A DNA stretch of 64,000 nucleotides. It comes from Candidatus Sumerlaeota bacterium (GTDB taxonomy: Bacteria; Sumerlaeota; Sumerlaeia; Sumerlaeales; Sumerlaeaceae). A program made the translations under genes and the position numbers. The notes beneath the pieces are model-generated. The model made no database searches. It was given only the letters and a program-made list of their open reading frames with translations, and was not told the origin of the DNA. Positions 20,860-30,683 of the stretch are shown here, in pieces (positions within the stretch are counted from its first letter, which is position 1; each line of letters starts with the position of its first letter). Location of the stretch: assembly GCA_012513815.1 (NCBI GenBank), contig JAAZBM010000014.1:310001-374000 (forward strand). The letters run 5' to 3'.

Positions 20860-21835
20860 TACTCTCCATCTCCCGTCTCGTATGGTCAACAACCTGACTA
20901 ACAATATCATTTATGCTATATTTCGGTGCGTAATCAATCACACGTTTGAGTTTTTCCAAGCTTGGCACACGACGCAACAAATCCTCAAAATTTTCATCGT
21001 AGGCCTTTTCAAAAGGAATACAACGAATCTCGCTCTGGCTCTGCGTTTGAGCCTTGACAAGCTGCGCCAACTCCATAATCGACAACTCGGTGTCATTGCC
21101 AACATTGAACACCTGACCAACTGCCGTAGGCGTATTCATCAGGCTGTTCAACGCACCAATCACATCATGCACATGGGCAAATGAACGTGTCTGATACCCA
21201 TCACCATAAACTGTGATATCCTCATTCTTCAAAGCCTGTTCCGCAAACCGTGGAATCACCATCCCGTAGCGCCCGGTCTGACGTGGGCCAACCGTATTAA
21301 ATAGCCGCACGATAACAACCGGTACACGATGCTCACGCCAGTAGGCCAGCGCCAAAAACTCATCGATTGCCTTGCTGCATGCATATCCCCAGCGAGGCTT
21401 GATGGTCGCGCCAAGCACTAAATCATCATCCTCGCAGAACGGAACCTTGGCGCCCTTGCCATAAACTTCGCTCGTAGACGTAATCAAAACCTTGCGCTGT
21501 TTTTTGGCTGCTAAGGACAGAACAATCTCTGTTCCGCGAATATTGGTTTCTATCGTCTGAACAGGTTTGTCGAGAATCAACCGCACACCGACAGCCGCTG
21601 CGAAATGATAAACATGGTCACACCAGTCTATCAATTCGGACATCAGGCGAACATTCATAATGCTGTCGACGACGAAATTCAGACGCGGATTGGAACGCAC
21701 GGATGACAAATTCTTGACCGAACCTGTAGACAAATCATCAATCACGGTAACGCTGTGTCCCTGTTCGAGGAGCATATCTGTCAGGTGTGAACCAATAAAA
21801 CCGGCGCCACCGGTAACTAATATATTTTTTTGCAT
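20852..21835 (-). CDS. NAD-dependent sugar-nucleotide epimerase/dehydratase (extended SDR)
   Basis: The Rossmann NAD motif TGGAGFIG is at residues 8-15, the catalytic Ser/Thr region reads TSTSEVYG, and the active-site Tyr-Lys pair is in GYACSK. The segments RLFNTVGPRQ and YGDGYQTRSFAHVHD are typical of UDP-glucuronate decarboxylase and dTDP-glucose dehydratase relatives. The 327-aa length fits. The exact substrate cannot be fixed by reading; UDP-glucuronate decarboxylase-like (UDP-xylose synthesis) or a GalE-like 4-epimerase are the likeliest. It is first in the operon with argH, rsgA and the cohesin-like gene, and overlaps argH by 8 nt. Confidence 0.88.
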   Translation of the reverse strand: MQKNILVTGGAGFIGSHLTDMLLEQGHSVTVIDDLSTGSVKNLSSVRSNPRLNFVVDSIMNVRLMSELIDWCDHVYHFAAAVGVRLILDKPVQTIETNIRGTEIVLSLAAKKQRKVLITSTSEVYGKGAKVPFCEDDDLVLGATIKPRWGYACSKAIDEFLALAYWREHRVPVVIVRLFNTVGPRQTGRYGMVIPRFAEQALKNEDITVYGDGYQTRSFAHVHDVIGALNSLMNTPTAVGQVFNVGNDTELSIMELAQLVKAQTQSQSEIRCIPFEKAYDENFEDLLRRVPSLEKLKRVIDYAPKYSINDIVSQVVDHTRREMESNG

Positions 21836-21957
21836 TTTCTCAATCTCTAAATCATATATGCATTGTAAGTAACGATTGAAACAGAAGCAAAATTCATTTC
21901 TAAATAAATGTCTGCTTATTTCGTTTACTATAATGCAAACCCCATAAAGGATTTATC

Positions 21958-23274
21958 ATGACTAAAATCGTTTTCGTAGGAGCCGGCAGCACCGTCTTCG
22001 CTAAGAATCTTCTCGCGGATATATTAAGCTTTGACGAACTCAAACAGGCCACAATTTGTCTCTATGATATCAACAAAGAACGCCTCGAGACATCCATCAA
22101 GGTCGCAAACAGAGTAGCCAAAGTCTACAACGCGACGCCGACCATCGAAGCAACAATGGATTGCGCGACAGCACTCGGCGGAGCGCAATTCGTCATCACC
22201 ATGTTTCAGATTGGCGGATACGACCCATGCACTATCACCGACTTCGAGATTCCCAAAAAATACGGACTGAGACAAACGATTGCGGACAGTCTGGGCATCG
22301 GAGGCATCATGCGTGCCTTGCGCACTGTTCCCGTTCTCTGGGATTTGTGCGAGAAAATGGAAAAGATTTGCCCAAACGCGCTTCTCATTAACTACGTCAA
22401 CCCAATGGCCATGAACATGTGGAGCATCAATCGCAAATACGGCATCGCCAATGTCGGTCTTTGCCACAGCGTCCAATGGACAAGATGGGCACTGTCGCTT
22501 GACATCAACGTCCCCGAAAACGACATCCACTATGTCTGTGCCGGAATCAATCACTTGGCATTCTTCCTCGAATTCAAACGTCGTCTGCCCGACGGAACAA
22601 ACGAGGATCTCTATCCGCTGATTCGGAAGGTCATCGAAGTAAATCGCGTTCCTGACGACAACCGTGTGCGCTATGAGCTTTTCAAACATTTCGGCTATTT
22701 CGTCACTGAATCCAGCGAACACTTCAGCGAATACTGCCCATGGTTCATCAAAGCCAATCAGCCGGAACTCATCGAGAAGTTCAACATTCCGCTCGACGAA
22801 TACCCACGTCGCTGCATCGCGGCCATCAAGGGTTGGAACGAAATGCGTGCAACGATGGAAGACGAAAACAAAGAATTGGAAATCCAGACGAGTAACGAAT
22901 ATGCGGCTCTCATCGTTCACAGTATGGTCACTGACACGAAGCGTAAAATCAACGGCAACGTCATGAACAATGGCTCGCTCATCACGAACCTGCCCAAAGA
23001 ATGCTGCGTCGAAGTACCTTGCTTCATCGATTACAACGGAATTCAACCAGTCGCCGTCGGCGATTTGCCACTGCAACTCGCCTCGCTCATACAGACGAAC
23101 ATCAATGTGCAGGGGCTTACGGTCGAAGGGTTGGTCACAGGAAAACGTGATTACATCTATCAGGCAGCGATGCTCGATCCGCACACAGCGGCAGAACTCA
23201 ATCTCGACCAAATCAAAAATATGGTAGACGACCTACTGGAAGCACACAAGGGCTGGATTCCCGAATTCAAATAA
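21958..23274 (+). CDS. melA: Glycoside hydrolase family 4 alpha-galactosidase
   Basis: The enzyme cleaves alpha-galactosides such as melibiose by an NAD- and metal-dependent oxidation-elimination. The NAD motif FVGAGSTVFAKN is at the N-terminus. FQIGGYDPCTITDFEIP, NYVNPMAMN and the metal-binding Cys169-His170 in GLCHSVQW all agree with MelA. So do RYELFKHFGYFVTESSEHF and CCVEVPCFID. At 438 aa it is slightly shorter than the E. coli enzyme. AAAGGA lies 7 nt before the ATG and a TATAAT (21929-21934) lies 24 nt upstream, so the leader is short. The gene stands alone, with no sugar transporter beside it. Confidence 0.93.
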   Translation: MTKIVFVGAGSTVFAKNLLADILSFDELKQATICLYDINKERLETSIKVANRVAKVYNATPTIEATMDCATALGGAQFVITMFQIGGYDPCTITDFEIPKKYGLRQTIADSLGIGGIMRALRTVPVLWDLCEKMEKICPNALLINYVNPMAMNMWSINRKYGIANVGLCHSVQWTRWALSLDINVPENDIHYVCAGINHLAFFLEFKRRLPDGTNEDLYPLIRKVIEVNRVPDDNRVRYELFKHFGYFVTESSEHFSEYCPWFIKANQPELIEKFNIPLDEYPRRCIAAIKGWNEMRATMEDENKELEIQTSNEYAALIVHSMVTDTKRKINGNVMNNGSLITNLPKECCVEVPCFIDYNGIQPVAVGDLPLQLASLIQTNINVQGLTVEGLVTGKRDYIYQAAMLDPHTAAELNLDQIKNMVDDLLEAHKGWIPEFK

Positions 23275-23296
23275 CCTTACAGGACGCACAATCAAT

Positions 23297-23330
23297 GGGG
23301 ACGGGGCTTCGGCGCCTGTCCCCTTATATT
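23297..23330 (+). terminator. Hairpin terminator after melA
   Basis: A GC-rich stem (GGGGACGGG pairing with CCTGTCCCC, one G-U pair) encloses a short loop containing TTCG, 22 nt after the melA stop. It is followed by TTATATTAT rather than a pure T run, so it is a moderate-strength candidate. Confidence 0.6.
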
Positions 23331-23379
23331 ATCGCGTCAAACCTTGTACTATACCTAAAAACGCTGATAGAGTTTACTG

Positions 23380-24549
23380 ATGCTGAATTTCGATGACATA
23401 CGATTCAATTGCCACTTATACAACGGCTATAAACCATGCCGTTATGGAATGAATTGTCAGCAATGTCAGCACTTTGAACCCATCACCGGATACACGCAAA
23501 AGGACTTGTCTTGCCCAATTCCCGTCAGTAGCGAGACCACAGCCGACAACAACGCGATTCTGATTATCAAAACCGGAGCGCTTGGCGATGTGCTCCGTAC
23601 AACCACTCTCTTGCCCGCACTGGCAAACGCATTTCCAAACACGCCCATCGATTGGGTCACGGCGAAGAATGCCCGTCCTCTGCTCGAGAACAACCCTTAT
23701 ATACGTGAATTGTTCACGCTCGATTCGCAGCAGGATTTGGAACAGATTGTGGCACAACAAAAATGGACGAGTCTATACTGTTTCGAGAAGACGGATTTGC
23801 CGCTTAAGCTTGCAGGGATAATCAACGCGCGCAAACGTTTTGGGTTCGGCCCGAACCACGCAGGAAAGCCGGTCGCCTTCACTCCGGAGGGGCGCTATGC
23901 CCTGATGCTTGGGTTGGATGATAACCTCAAGTTTCACAAAAACAAAAAGCCTTATTCGCGTGTTATCACGGAAACGGCCGGCCTTGTCTGGAATAGAGCG
24001 CCATATGTTATGGCAGTCAATCCCGCACCTAAAAAGACAACGCAGTTGACCATCGGCCTCAACACCGGATGCGGCGACGTTTTCAAAACAAAACAATGGC
24101 CACAAGAGAACTGGCAGAGTCTCGCGAATATTATCCACAAAAATCATCCGCAAGCGGCTATTTGGCTTCTTGGCGGACCGTCGGAAGAAAGCATGAATGC
24201 GTCAATCGCCGAGCAAGCGCCGTTTGTCGTCAACACAGGGAATCGCCATTCACTGCTCGAGTTCGCCGACATCATCGCGCAATGCAACATCATCGTCTCC
24301 GCTGACACAATGGCGATGCACATGGGCATCGCACTCGAGAAATTCGTTATTGCCATTTTCGGTTCGACCTCCGCCGAAGAAATCGATTTGTACGATCGTG
24401 GCATCTGTGTCATCGCGCAAGCGGACTGCCGTCCATGCTTCAAAAAACAATGTCCGCACACATGTGACGGGTCATCAAAATGTATGCGCGATTTGAATGC
24501 GGAAACCGTTTACAGTGCCATGGCATCCGAAATCAACTCTGAGAATTGA
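23380..24549 (+). CDS. Glycosyltransferase family 9 (heptosyltransferase-like) with Cys-rich ends
   Basis: The protein resembles LPS heptosyltransferases: ILIIKTGALGDVLRTTTLLPAL near residue 65 and, in the C-terminal domain, IGLNTGCGDVFKTKQWP, WLLGGPSEE and VSADTMAMHMGIAL. It transfers a sugar from a nucleotide donor, probably to lipopolysaccharide or another envelope glycan. Two Cys clusters are unusual. One is N-terminal (Cys11, Cys20, Cys26, Cys29 around KPCRYGMNCQQC). The other is C-terminal (CRPCFKKQCPHTC...C). Together they could form a metal or Fe-S site. The neighbour at 24552 starts 2 nt after the stop, so the two genes are one unit. Confidence 0.87.
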   Translation: MLNFDDIRFNCHLYNGYKPCRYGMNCQQCQHFEPITGYTQKDLSCPIPVSSETTADNNAILIIKTGALGDVLRTTTLLPALANAFPNTPIDWVTAKNARPLLENNPYIRELFTLDSQQDLEQIVAQQKWTSLYCFEKTDLPLKLAGIINARKRFGFGPNHAGKPVAFTPEGRYALMLGLDDNLKFHKNKKPYSRVITETAGLVWNRAPYVMAVNPAPKKTTQLTIGLNTGCGDVFKTKQWPQENWQSLANIIHKNHPQAAIWLLGGPSEESMNASIAEQAPFVVNTGNRHSLLEFADIIAQCNIIVSADTMAMHMGIALEKFVIAIFGSTSAEEIDLYDRGICVIAQADCRPCFKKQCPHTCDGSSKCMRDLNAETVYSAMASEINSEN

Positions 24550-24551
24550 CC

Positions 24552-26096
24552 ATGATATCCGCTGACACACCATCACGCAAAAGAGAATTGTCTCGCATTC
24601 TCTGTCTTTCCATGATGCTTCTTTTGGCAATTGCTCTGCTCGCGACCGGTCTGTACCTGTGGGGAAATACACTTCGCGCCACGCTCGCGCTCCCGCGCAT
24701 CCAGTTCGACAACGAAGAGGCGGCGCTTCTCTACCAGTCACAGCGCTTGCACTCCGGCGAAACGATTTACCGGACGCCACAAGCCATGATGGCAGCGCCG
24801 AATGTCTATCCCCCCGTTTACTTCATGCTGACTGCTCCATTCACCTCGCCGGACGCCACATCACTCGCCCCAGGGCGCGTGCTTTCGGCCATCAGTTTTA
24901 TCCTCATTCTCATCCTTGTTTTTACGGCGACACTTGGCAAACCCTTCCGACGAATGACACGATTCGACTTCGCCGCTGGTCTCGTCGCGGCAGGCCTTAT
25001 CACACTGACATATGAGGCCTTGCGCTGGAGTTTTTTCTATCGCGTTGACATGTTGGCCATCGCCCTATCACTGGCGGGGCTTGTCATCCTGACCACAAGC
25101 AGACAACGGCCCGGCACGACGCGCATCGTCTGTTCGCTGATACTGCTGACGGCCGGGTTCTACACCAAGCAAACCATGCTCGCCGCACCACTGACCGCAT
25201 GCATCTTCCTCTTGCTGCGCGACCGCCGCACGGGCATTCGGTTCGCTTGCGCGTTTGGAGCGCTCTGCCTCACGCTATTTTGCGTTCTGTATGTGCTTAC
25301 CGACGGCAACTACCTCCGCCTGACAATCAGCGCCAATGTCAACAAATTCGTTTTTCATGACGTCATCATCTGGCTGAAACACCTGTGGTTTTTCTATCAC
25401 TACTGGCTCATTGTGGCGGGCCTCCTGTTTATCATGGCCATCATCAACCGGCGACATCTGTTCCACAGCCCATGGCCGGTCTACCTGATTGCCACACTGC
25501 CCGGACTTGTTGCGATCGGCAAACTTGGGTCTGCGGAAAACTACCTCATCGAACCTCTGATTGCGCTTGCGATTTGCACAGCCGTGGCACTCAAGACGCT
25601 GTATCGTCGGCAGACACAATGGTTGCTTATAGTGCCACTTGCCCTGCTTTTGCTCTATGCTGCGACACAATCCATGCGGTTAGGCAAACGCATTGCTCCC
25701 TTGGCGCTGCCGTCAGAACATGGACTCGCGGAGTGGAACGACCTTGCCGCACGCATCCGTTACGAAAGCACCCACGGCAACATCACATGGTGCGAGCCGG
25801 CATTACTCAATTTGCAATCCGGTCAACCGATTTATTATCAGCCATTTATCATGAGCGAGCTGACACGTCAAAAACAATACGACAGCAACGATTTTATCAA
25901 CGCCATCAGTAAGCAGAAATTCTCGCTCCTTGTCACGTTATGCGACATCAACAAGGCGCCGGACAGCACAACATATCTCGATGAAACGATTCAAGCCATC
26001 GCACGAAACTACACTTTCGAATACTCGATTGGGTATCCGGAGACAATGCTTGGACCACTCAAAACGCTTTATGTTTACAGAGCCAACCGCCGCTAA
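24552..26096 (+). CDS. GT-C-like (GT39/DUF2029-type) integral membrane glycosyltransferase
   Basis: The 514-aa protein has about ten membrane helices. The first extracytoplasmic loop reads FDNEEAALLYQSQRLHSGETIYR, with PPVYFMLTAP shortly after. That is the layout of lipid-linked-sugar transferases in which acidic residues of the first loop are catalytic. The C-terminal third has a soluble region with ITWCEPALLNLQSGQPIYYQ. The ATG at 24552 is two nt downstream of the GT9 stop; the upstream TTG at 24546 is an unlikely start. Pairing with GT9 suggests a shared glycan pathway. The substrate is unknown. Confidence 0.78.
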   Translation: MISADTPSRKRELSRILCLSMMLLLAIALLATGLYLWGNTLRATLALPRIQFDNEEAALLYQSQRLHSGETIYRTPQAMMAAPNVYPPVYFMLTAPFTSPDATSLAPGRVLSAISFILILILVFTATLGKPFRRMTRFDFAAGLVAAGLITLTYEALRWSFFYRVDMLAIALSLAGLVILTTSRQRPGTTRIVCSLILLTAGFYTKQTMLAAPLTACIFLLLRDRRTGIRFACAFGALCLTLFCVLYVLTDGNYLRLTISANVNKFVFHDVIIWLKHLWFFYHYWLIVAGLLFIMAIINRRHLFHSPWPVYLIATLPGLVAIGKLGSAENYLIEPLIALAICTAVALKTLYRRQTQWLLIVPLALLLLYAATQSMRLGKRIAPLALPSEHGLAEWNDLAARIRYESTHGNITWCEPALLNLQSGQPIYYQPFIMSELTRQKQYDSNDFINAISKQKFSLLVTLCDINKAPDSTTYLDETIQAIARNYTFEYSIGYPETMLGPLKTLYVYRANRR

Positions 26097-26113
26097 CCTC
26101 AGCGGCCGTTCAG

Positions 26114-27046
26114 TTACTCCTCGTCCAAGCTCTTCAAAACTTCCATATACTTCGCGTATTTTTCGACGAGCGGTTTCATGTCTGGATGCGTGTTATTCGC
26201 GACACAATCCAAAACGAAATTCGTATTCTGGTAAAGCAAAATCGCCGCCTCATTCTGCTTGGGATTCAGCATATTACGTGTGAACTCCCTGAAGCGCTTC
26301 GTCTGGTCATTCAGAAGTCGCACATCCGGCTCAATCTTCTTCCAGCTGTTCGCGTTCACAGATTCCTTCAAGCTCTCAAACGTCGTCTTCATCTGTTCCA
26401 TCAACGCAAACGCCCGCAAATCCTCGCGAGAGTTTCCGGCTGGACGTTTTTCTTCCACTTGCTCTAGCGTATACTCTAGAGTCTCATTTCCCTCGGGGAT
26501 ACGTTTGGTCTCGAACAGAACCGTGACCGGTGGTGTGACCTCTTTAGGCAGTTTGGCAACCAATTCATTACGATACATTCTGGTAGCCATAGGAATTGAA
26601 GTGATGTCATTGTCCGGCAACGAAATCCAGACTTCGCCATAATTGATGCCCGACGAAGTATTGGGGTCAACCGGACGATACAAGCGAATTTCATTCTTCG
26701 CTGTCAACAGCATATCACCCACCAAGCCCGGGCTCAACGGCAACCAACCATGCTTAACACAAAGAGGTGTCTCCAACGGCTTTCTCTTTCTGACCTTCTT
26801 CGCCACCTTCGTATCCGTCGTGGCATTAGCGCTATCCATCGTTTCGGAACTTGTGGTAGTCGTTTCCGTCGTACTGTCATCTAGAGCAACGGTGTCAGTC
26901 GTTTCATACTCAATAACAGCCGTCGTACTTGTTTCGAACGAATCTCCTGCCGTACTTGCCGGATGTACCGGACTCTTCTTGCAGCCACCAAACATCAAAG
27001 CATAAACACACAATAAGCCAACGATTAGTCCATAATGTTTTAGCAT
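26114..27046 (-). CDS. Putative lipoprotein, unassigned
   Basis: The start is set at ATG 27046 because a GGGAG Shine-Dalgarno lies 9 nt upstream; the in-frame ATG at 27055 is too close to that site. The first 25 residues form a signal sequence ending in a lipobox-like MFGGC, so the mature protein is probably lipid-anchored. A Thr/Ser/Val-rich low-complexity stretch (about 30-75, with TTTSSETMDSANATT) is followed by a basic patch (KVRKRKP). A folded domain of about 220 residues follows, partly helical at the C-terminal end. I do not recognise its family. It diverges from acnA and converges with the GT-C-like gene. Confidence 0.7.
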   Translation of the reverse strand: MLKHYGLIVGLLCVYALMFGGCKKSPVHPASTAGDSFETSTTAVIEYETTDTVALDDSTTETTTTSSETMDSANATTDTKVAKKVRKRKPLETPLCVKHGWLPLSPGLVGDMLLTAKNEIRLYRPVDPNTSSGINYGEVWISLPDNDITSIPMATRMYRNELVAKLPKEVTPPVTVLFETKRIPEGNETLEYTLEQVEEKRPAGNSREDLRAFALMEQMKTTFESLKESVNANSWKKIEPDVRLLNDQTKRFREFTRNMLNPKQNEAAILLYQNTNFVLDCVANNTHPDMKPLVEKYAKYMEVLKSLDEE

Positions 27047-27192
27047 TTCAACCATCTCCCGTTTTAGGATTTCTAATAAATCTCTTGAAATATATTACGC
27101 CGAGAAAGCAATTATGATTTATTTCAATGATTGAGAAACCATTGTCAGAGTAGTGATTCAGTTGATTAGATACAAATTTGGATTGAGGGATA

Positions 27193-29847
27193 ATGGCTTT
27201 CTATATTAAACAGTTGTATGTCAATGGCACATCTTGCGGATACTATTCCATTAGGGAACTCGAACGTTGTGCCTGTAAGTCTGTGCAACACTTGCCTTTC
27301 ACGCTGCGAATTCTTTTGGAGAATTTGCTTCGCAACAATACACTGCAAGGGACAAATGATGCAGCCATTGAAACCATCAGCGCATGGAATCCAAACGCCT
27401 CCGAGCAAAAGGAAATCGCGTTCACTCCGGCACGTGTCATTCTGCAAGACTTCACCGGAGTCCCCTGCATCGCCGACCTCGCAGCCATGCGCGACGCCGT
27501 TGCCAAAGTCGGCGGCGACCCGCAGACCATCAACCCCGTCCAACCAGCAGACCTCGTCATCGACCATTCAATCCAGGTCGATTCGACAGCCTGTGATTGT
27601 GCAATCGCGAATAACATGAAAATGGAATTCGACCGCAACCACGAACGCTACGCATTCTTGCGATGGGGGCAACAGGCGTTTTCGAACTTCCGTGTCGTCC
27701 CGCCCGGCAATGGAATCATTCATCAGATTAATGTCGAGCATCTGGCAAGCGTTGTAAAACTCAACGAAAAAAACATCGCTCTTTTTGACACGGTTGTCGG
27801 GACTGACAGTCACACACCGATGGTGAACGGACTGGGAGTCCTCGGATGGGGCGTCGGCGGAATCGAAGCCGAAGCGGCCATGCTCGGACAACCGGTGACC
27901 ATGCTTCTGCCTCAAGTCGTCGGCGTACACATCAGCGGGAAACTGCCTGTCGGAACGACAGCGACTGACCTTGTGCTGACTTTGGTGCAACAACTGCGCA
28001 AACACGGAGTGGTCGGCAAGTTCGTCGAATTCTTCGGGAAAGGCCTCGACGCGCTCAGCGTCCCCGAACGATGCGTCATCAGCAACATGACACCCGAACA
28101 CGGAGCCACATGCGGATACTTCCCTGTCGATGCGCAGACCATCGAGTACCTCGCACTCACAGGAAGACCACAAGAACAACTCACACGCATTGAGGAGTAC
28201 TGCAAGACACAAGGAACATGGCGCGAAACGGACAGTGACACGAACAACCCGCAGATTCGCTATTCGCAAGTTATCGAGTTCAACCTCGCAGACATCGTCC
28301 CTTGCATTGCTGGACCCAAACGCCCACAGGATCGCATTGCGCTTTCCGACATCAAAAGCGCATGGCAAACCATCGCAAAGGATAATGATATTCTGAATTC
28401 CTCTGCCGATGCAGACCAAAATAACAAACTTCAAAATGGGTCGGTCGTCATCGCGGCCATCACAAGTTGCACGAATACAGCGGCACCATCGCTGATGCTC
28501 GGAGCCGGACTGTTCGCGAAAAAAGCCGTTGAGCTTGGTCTAAAAACCAAACCATGGGTCAAAACAAGTTTAGCGCCCGGCAGCCATGTCGTCACTGATT
28601 ATCTTCGCGCGGCAGGACTACTGCCATATCTCGAACAACTTGGGTTCAACGTCATCGGATACGGATGTACAACATGCATTGGCAACAGCGGCCCACTCGC
28701 GCCGGAAATCGCCAAGGCAATCGATGACGAAAAACTGTTTGTCTGTTCCGTACTGTCCGGCAACCGTAATTTCGAAGGGCGCATCAATTCACGTTGCAAA
28801 GCGAACTGGCTCGTCTCCCCCGCGCTTGTCATCATGTACGCAATCAAGGGGACAATCGACTTTGACCCGACAACGGAACCCATCGGATTCACCCCTGACA
28901 ACAAACCCGTGATGCTCGCAGACCTGTGGCCAGCCGATGACGAAATCAAAACTCTCGCTCAAAAAATCATCACGCCGATGATGTTTAGCGAAACCTACAA
29001 ACAAGTGTTTGATGGAACAAAAGAATGGGAAGATTTGCCCATTCCAACCGGCGATCAATTTGCGTGGAATACGGATTCTACCTATATCAAGGAACCGCCG
29101 TTCGTTGAAAACTTCCAGATTCAACCACCGCCAACACCGACAATCACAGGCGCTCGCTGTTTGGCTGTTGTCGGCGACTCTGTGACAACGGACCACATTT
29201 CGCCCGCGGGGAATATTGCTAAAGACAGCCCGGCAGCGAATTATCTCAGGGCTTGCGGCATCGAGGAGAAAGACTTCAATAGCTACGGCTCACGACGCGG
29301 AAATCACGAAGTCATGGCACGTGGCACTTTCGCGAACATTCGATTCCACAACCTGATGCTCAAAGGAACGGAGGGTGGGAAGGCCATCTACCTACCGACC
29401 GGAGAGATTATGTCAATCTATCAAGCAGCCATGCTGTATCAAAACGAGAAAACGCCACTCATCATCATCGCTGGGAAAGAATACGGCAGTGGCTCTTCGC
29501 GCGACTGGGCAGCGAAAGGTCCCGCACTACTCGGAATTAAAATGGTTCTCGCGGAAAGTTTCGAACGCATTCATCGCAGCAATCTGATTGGAATGGGAAT
29601 CCTCCCGCTTCAATTTGAACCCGGCGAAAACGCACAAAACCTCGGACTGAACGGAACGGAAACTTTCAATGTCGAAAACTGTTTCGAGAAAGATAACTCT
29701 TTCCGCCGAAAAGTCAAGATTACGGCAACAGCTTGTGATGGAAAAGAAAAGTCATTCACAATGGTGGTTCGTCTCGACACACCAATCGAGCAACAGTACT
29801 ATATCAATGGCGGCATTCTGCCCTATATGCTTAGGCAACTCCTATAG
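27193..29847 (+). CDS. acnA: Aconitate hydratase A
   Basis: Aconitase interconverts citrate and isocitrate in the TCA cycle using a 4Fe-4S cluster. The cluster Cys residues are Cys426 (ITSCTNTA) and the CxxC pair Cys492/Cys495 (GCTTCIGNSG). The substrate segments GTDSHTPMVNGLG and YGSGSSRDWAAKG are intact, and at 884 aa it has the length of AcnA/IRP-type enzymes. The start MAFYIKQLYVNG comes a few residues before the usual domain, and no better start exists. The gene is monocistronic, convergent with the TRIC-like gene. A 2-methylcitrate-pathway homologue (AcnD) is less likely because no prp genes are adjacent. Confidence 0.95.
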   Translation: MAFYIKQLYVNGTSCGYYSIRELERCACKSVQHLPFTLRILLENLLRNNTLQGTNDAAIETISAWNPNASEQKEIAFTPARVILQDFTGVPCIADLAAMRDAVAKVGGDPQTINPVQPADLVIDHSIQVDSTACDCAIANNMKMEFDRNHERYAFLRWGQQAFSNFRVVPPGNGIIHQINVEHLASVVKLNEKNIALFDTVVGTDSHTPMVNGLGVLGWGVGGIEAEAAMLGQPVTMLLPQVVGVHISGKLPVGTTATDLVLTLVQQLRKHGVVGKFVEFFGKGLDALSVPERCVISNMTPEHGATCGYFPVDAQTIEYLALTGRPQEQLTRIEEYCKTQGTWRETDSDTNNPQIRYSQVIEFNLADIVPCIAGPKRPQDRIALSDIKSAWQTIAKDNDILNSSADADQNNKLQNGSVVIAAITSCTNTAAPSLMLGAGLFAKKAVELGLKTKPWVKTSLAPGSHVVTDYLRAAGLLPYLEQLGFNVIGYGCTTCIGNSGPLAPEIAKAIDDEKLFVCSVLSGNRNFEGRINSRCKANWLVSPALVIMYAIKGTIDFDPTTEPIGFTPDNKPVMLADLWPADDEIKTLAQKIITPMMFSETYKQVFDGTKEWEDLPIPTGDQFAWNTDSTYIKEPPFVENFQIQPPPTPTITGARCLAVVGDSVTTDHISPAGNIAKDSPAANYLRACGIEEKDFNSYGSRRGNHEVMARGTFANIRFHNLMLKGTEGGKAIYLPTGEIMSIYQAAMLYQNEKTPLIIIAGKEYGSGSSRDWAAKGPALLGIKMVLAESFERIHRSNLIGMGILPLQFEPGENAQNLGLNGTETFNVENCFEKDNSFRRKVKITATACDGKEKSFTMVVRLDTPIEQQYYINGGILPYMLRQLL

Positions 29848-29863
29848 AACCAAAACCTCAGAA

Positions 29864-30547
29864 CTACTTGAAGTCCTTGGGCGGAACAATGTCCGATGTT
29901 TTGATGCTAAGAGTTTTGCCACCCGTATCCGATTTGAGCATCAAAAACGATGGGATGGTCAGATTCCAGTGGATGGCGGCCGCGCGAATAATGAAGCAGA
30001 CAAGTATGCCAACGATGCCGGCACAGTGTACGCTGAAACCCCATGATAAAAGACACGCGTCGGCGATGCATCCGAGTAGAATCGGATTGGCATACAACTC
30101 GCGACGCATCAGCAGATTCACGCGCCCGGCCACAACATCGCGGATGATACTGCCACCAATAGAGGTAATCACGCCCATGAAAATCGGCACCAAAGGCACA
30201 CCGATATTCAACGCCCAAGTCTTGTGCAGCGCTTGTACCGAAAACAACGCGACGCCCAGTCCGTCCAAGTAGAGCATCAGCAAATAAGAGGATGATTTAC
30301 TGAAAACTCGGAAGAACAAAAACGCAGCAAACGACCCACCCAACGCCGTATAGACATAAAGTAAATCGTTCGTCCAAAACACGGGAACATCAAGAATCAA
30401 ATCACGAATCGTTCCGCCACCTAACGCTGTGATGAAGCCAAGAAACAGCACCCCAAACAAATCAGTCCCTTTGTGTGAGATAGCAAGAACGGCCGTAACG
30501 CCAAACACGACAACTGCTATCTGCGATATGATATATTCAAAAACCAT
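29864..30547 (-). CDS. UPF0126/TRIC-family membrane protein
   Basis: The 227-aa protein has seven hydrophobic helices arranged as two repeats. Each repeat carries a Gly-rich kink of the family type: FITALGGGTIRDLIL in the first and GVITSIGGSIIRDVVAGR in the second. Bacterial members are trimeric cation channels or amino-acid (glycine) transporters. The C-terminal tail of about 25 residues is hydrophilic. AGGG lies 8 nt upstream of the start. It is separated from rny by a terminator, so it is probably its own transcript. Confidence 0.88.
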   Translation of the reverse strand: MVFEYIISQIAVVVFGVTAVLAISHKGTDLFGVLFLGFITALGGGTIRDLILDVPVFWTNDLLYVYTALGGSFAAFLFFRVFSKSSSYLLMLYLDGLGVALFSVQALHKTWALNIGVPLVPIFMGVITSIGGSIIRDVVAGRVNLLMRRELYANPILLGCIADACLLSWGFSVHCAGIVGILVCFIIRAAAIHWNLTIPSFLMLKSDTGGKTLSIKTSDIVPPKDFK

Positions 30548-30619
30548 CCTGACTTCCCTGTACCAACCAAATTCACTTTATACTACAGACAACAAGTCGC
30601 TGACATCATGAACATTTGG

Positions 30620-30656
30620 GTAAATAAAAACGGTCATTCGCCGAAACGAATGACCG
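30620..30656 (-). terminator. Rho-independent terminator of rny
   Basis: A perfect 10-bp stem (CGGTCATTCG at 30631-30640 with its complement at 30647-30656, 6-nt loop) is followed on the minus strand by TTTTTATTTAC. It lies 27 nt beyond the rny stop codon. Confidence 0.85.
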
Positions 30657-30683
30657 TCTTTGTTCTCGGGAGAGAAATCACAA

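Noticed and set aside
22024-23211. Long open frame (395 codons) on the strand opposite melA, also similar frames opposite acnA (27568-28434), gspE (39991-40812) and gspF (41371-42169)
   Set aside because: They lie antisense to genes with clear motifs and have no domain, Shine-Dalgarno or plausible neighbour; biased codon use in the real gene leaves the opposite frame open.
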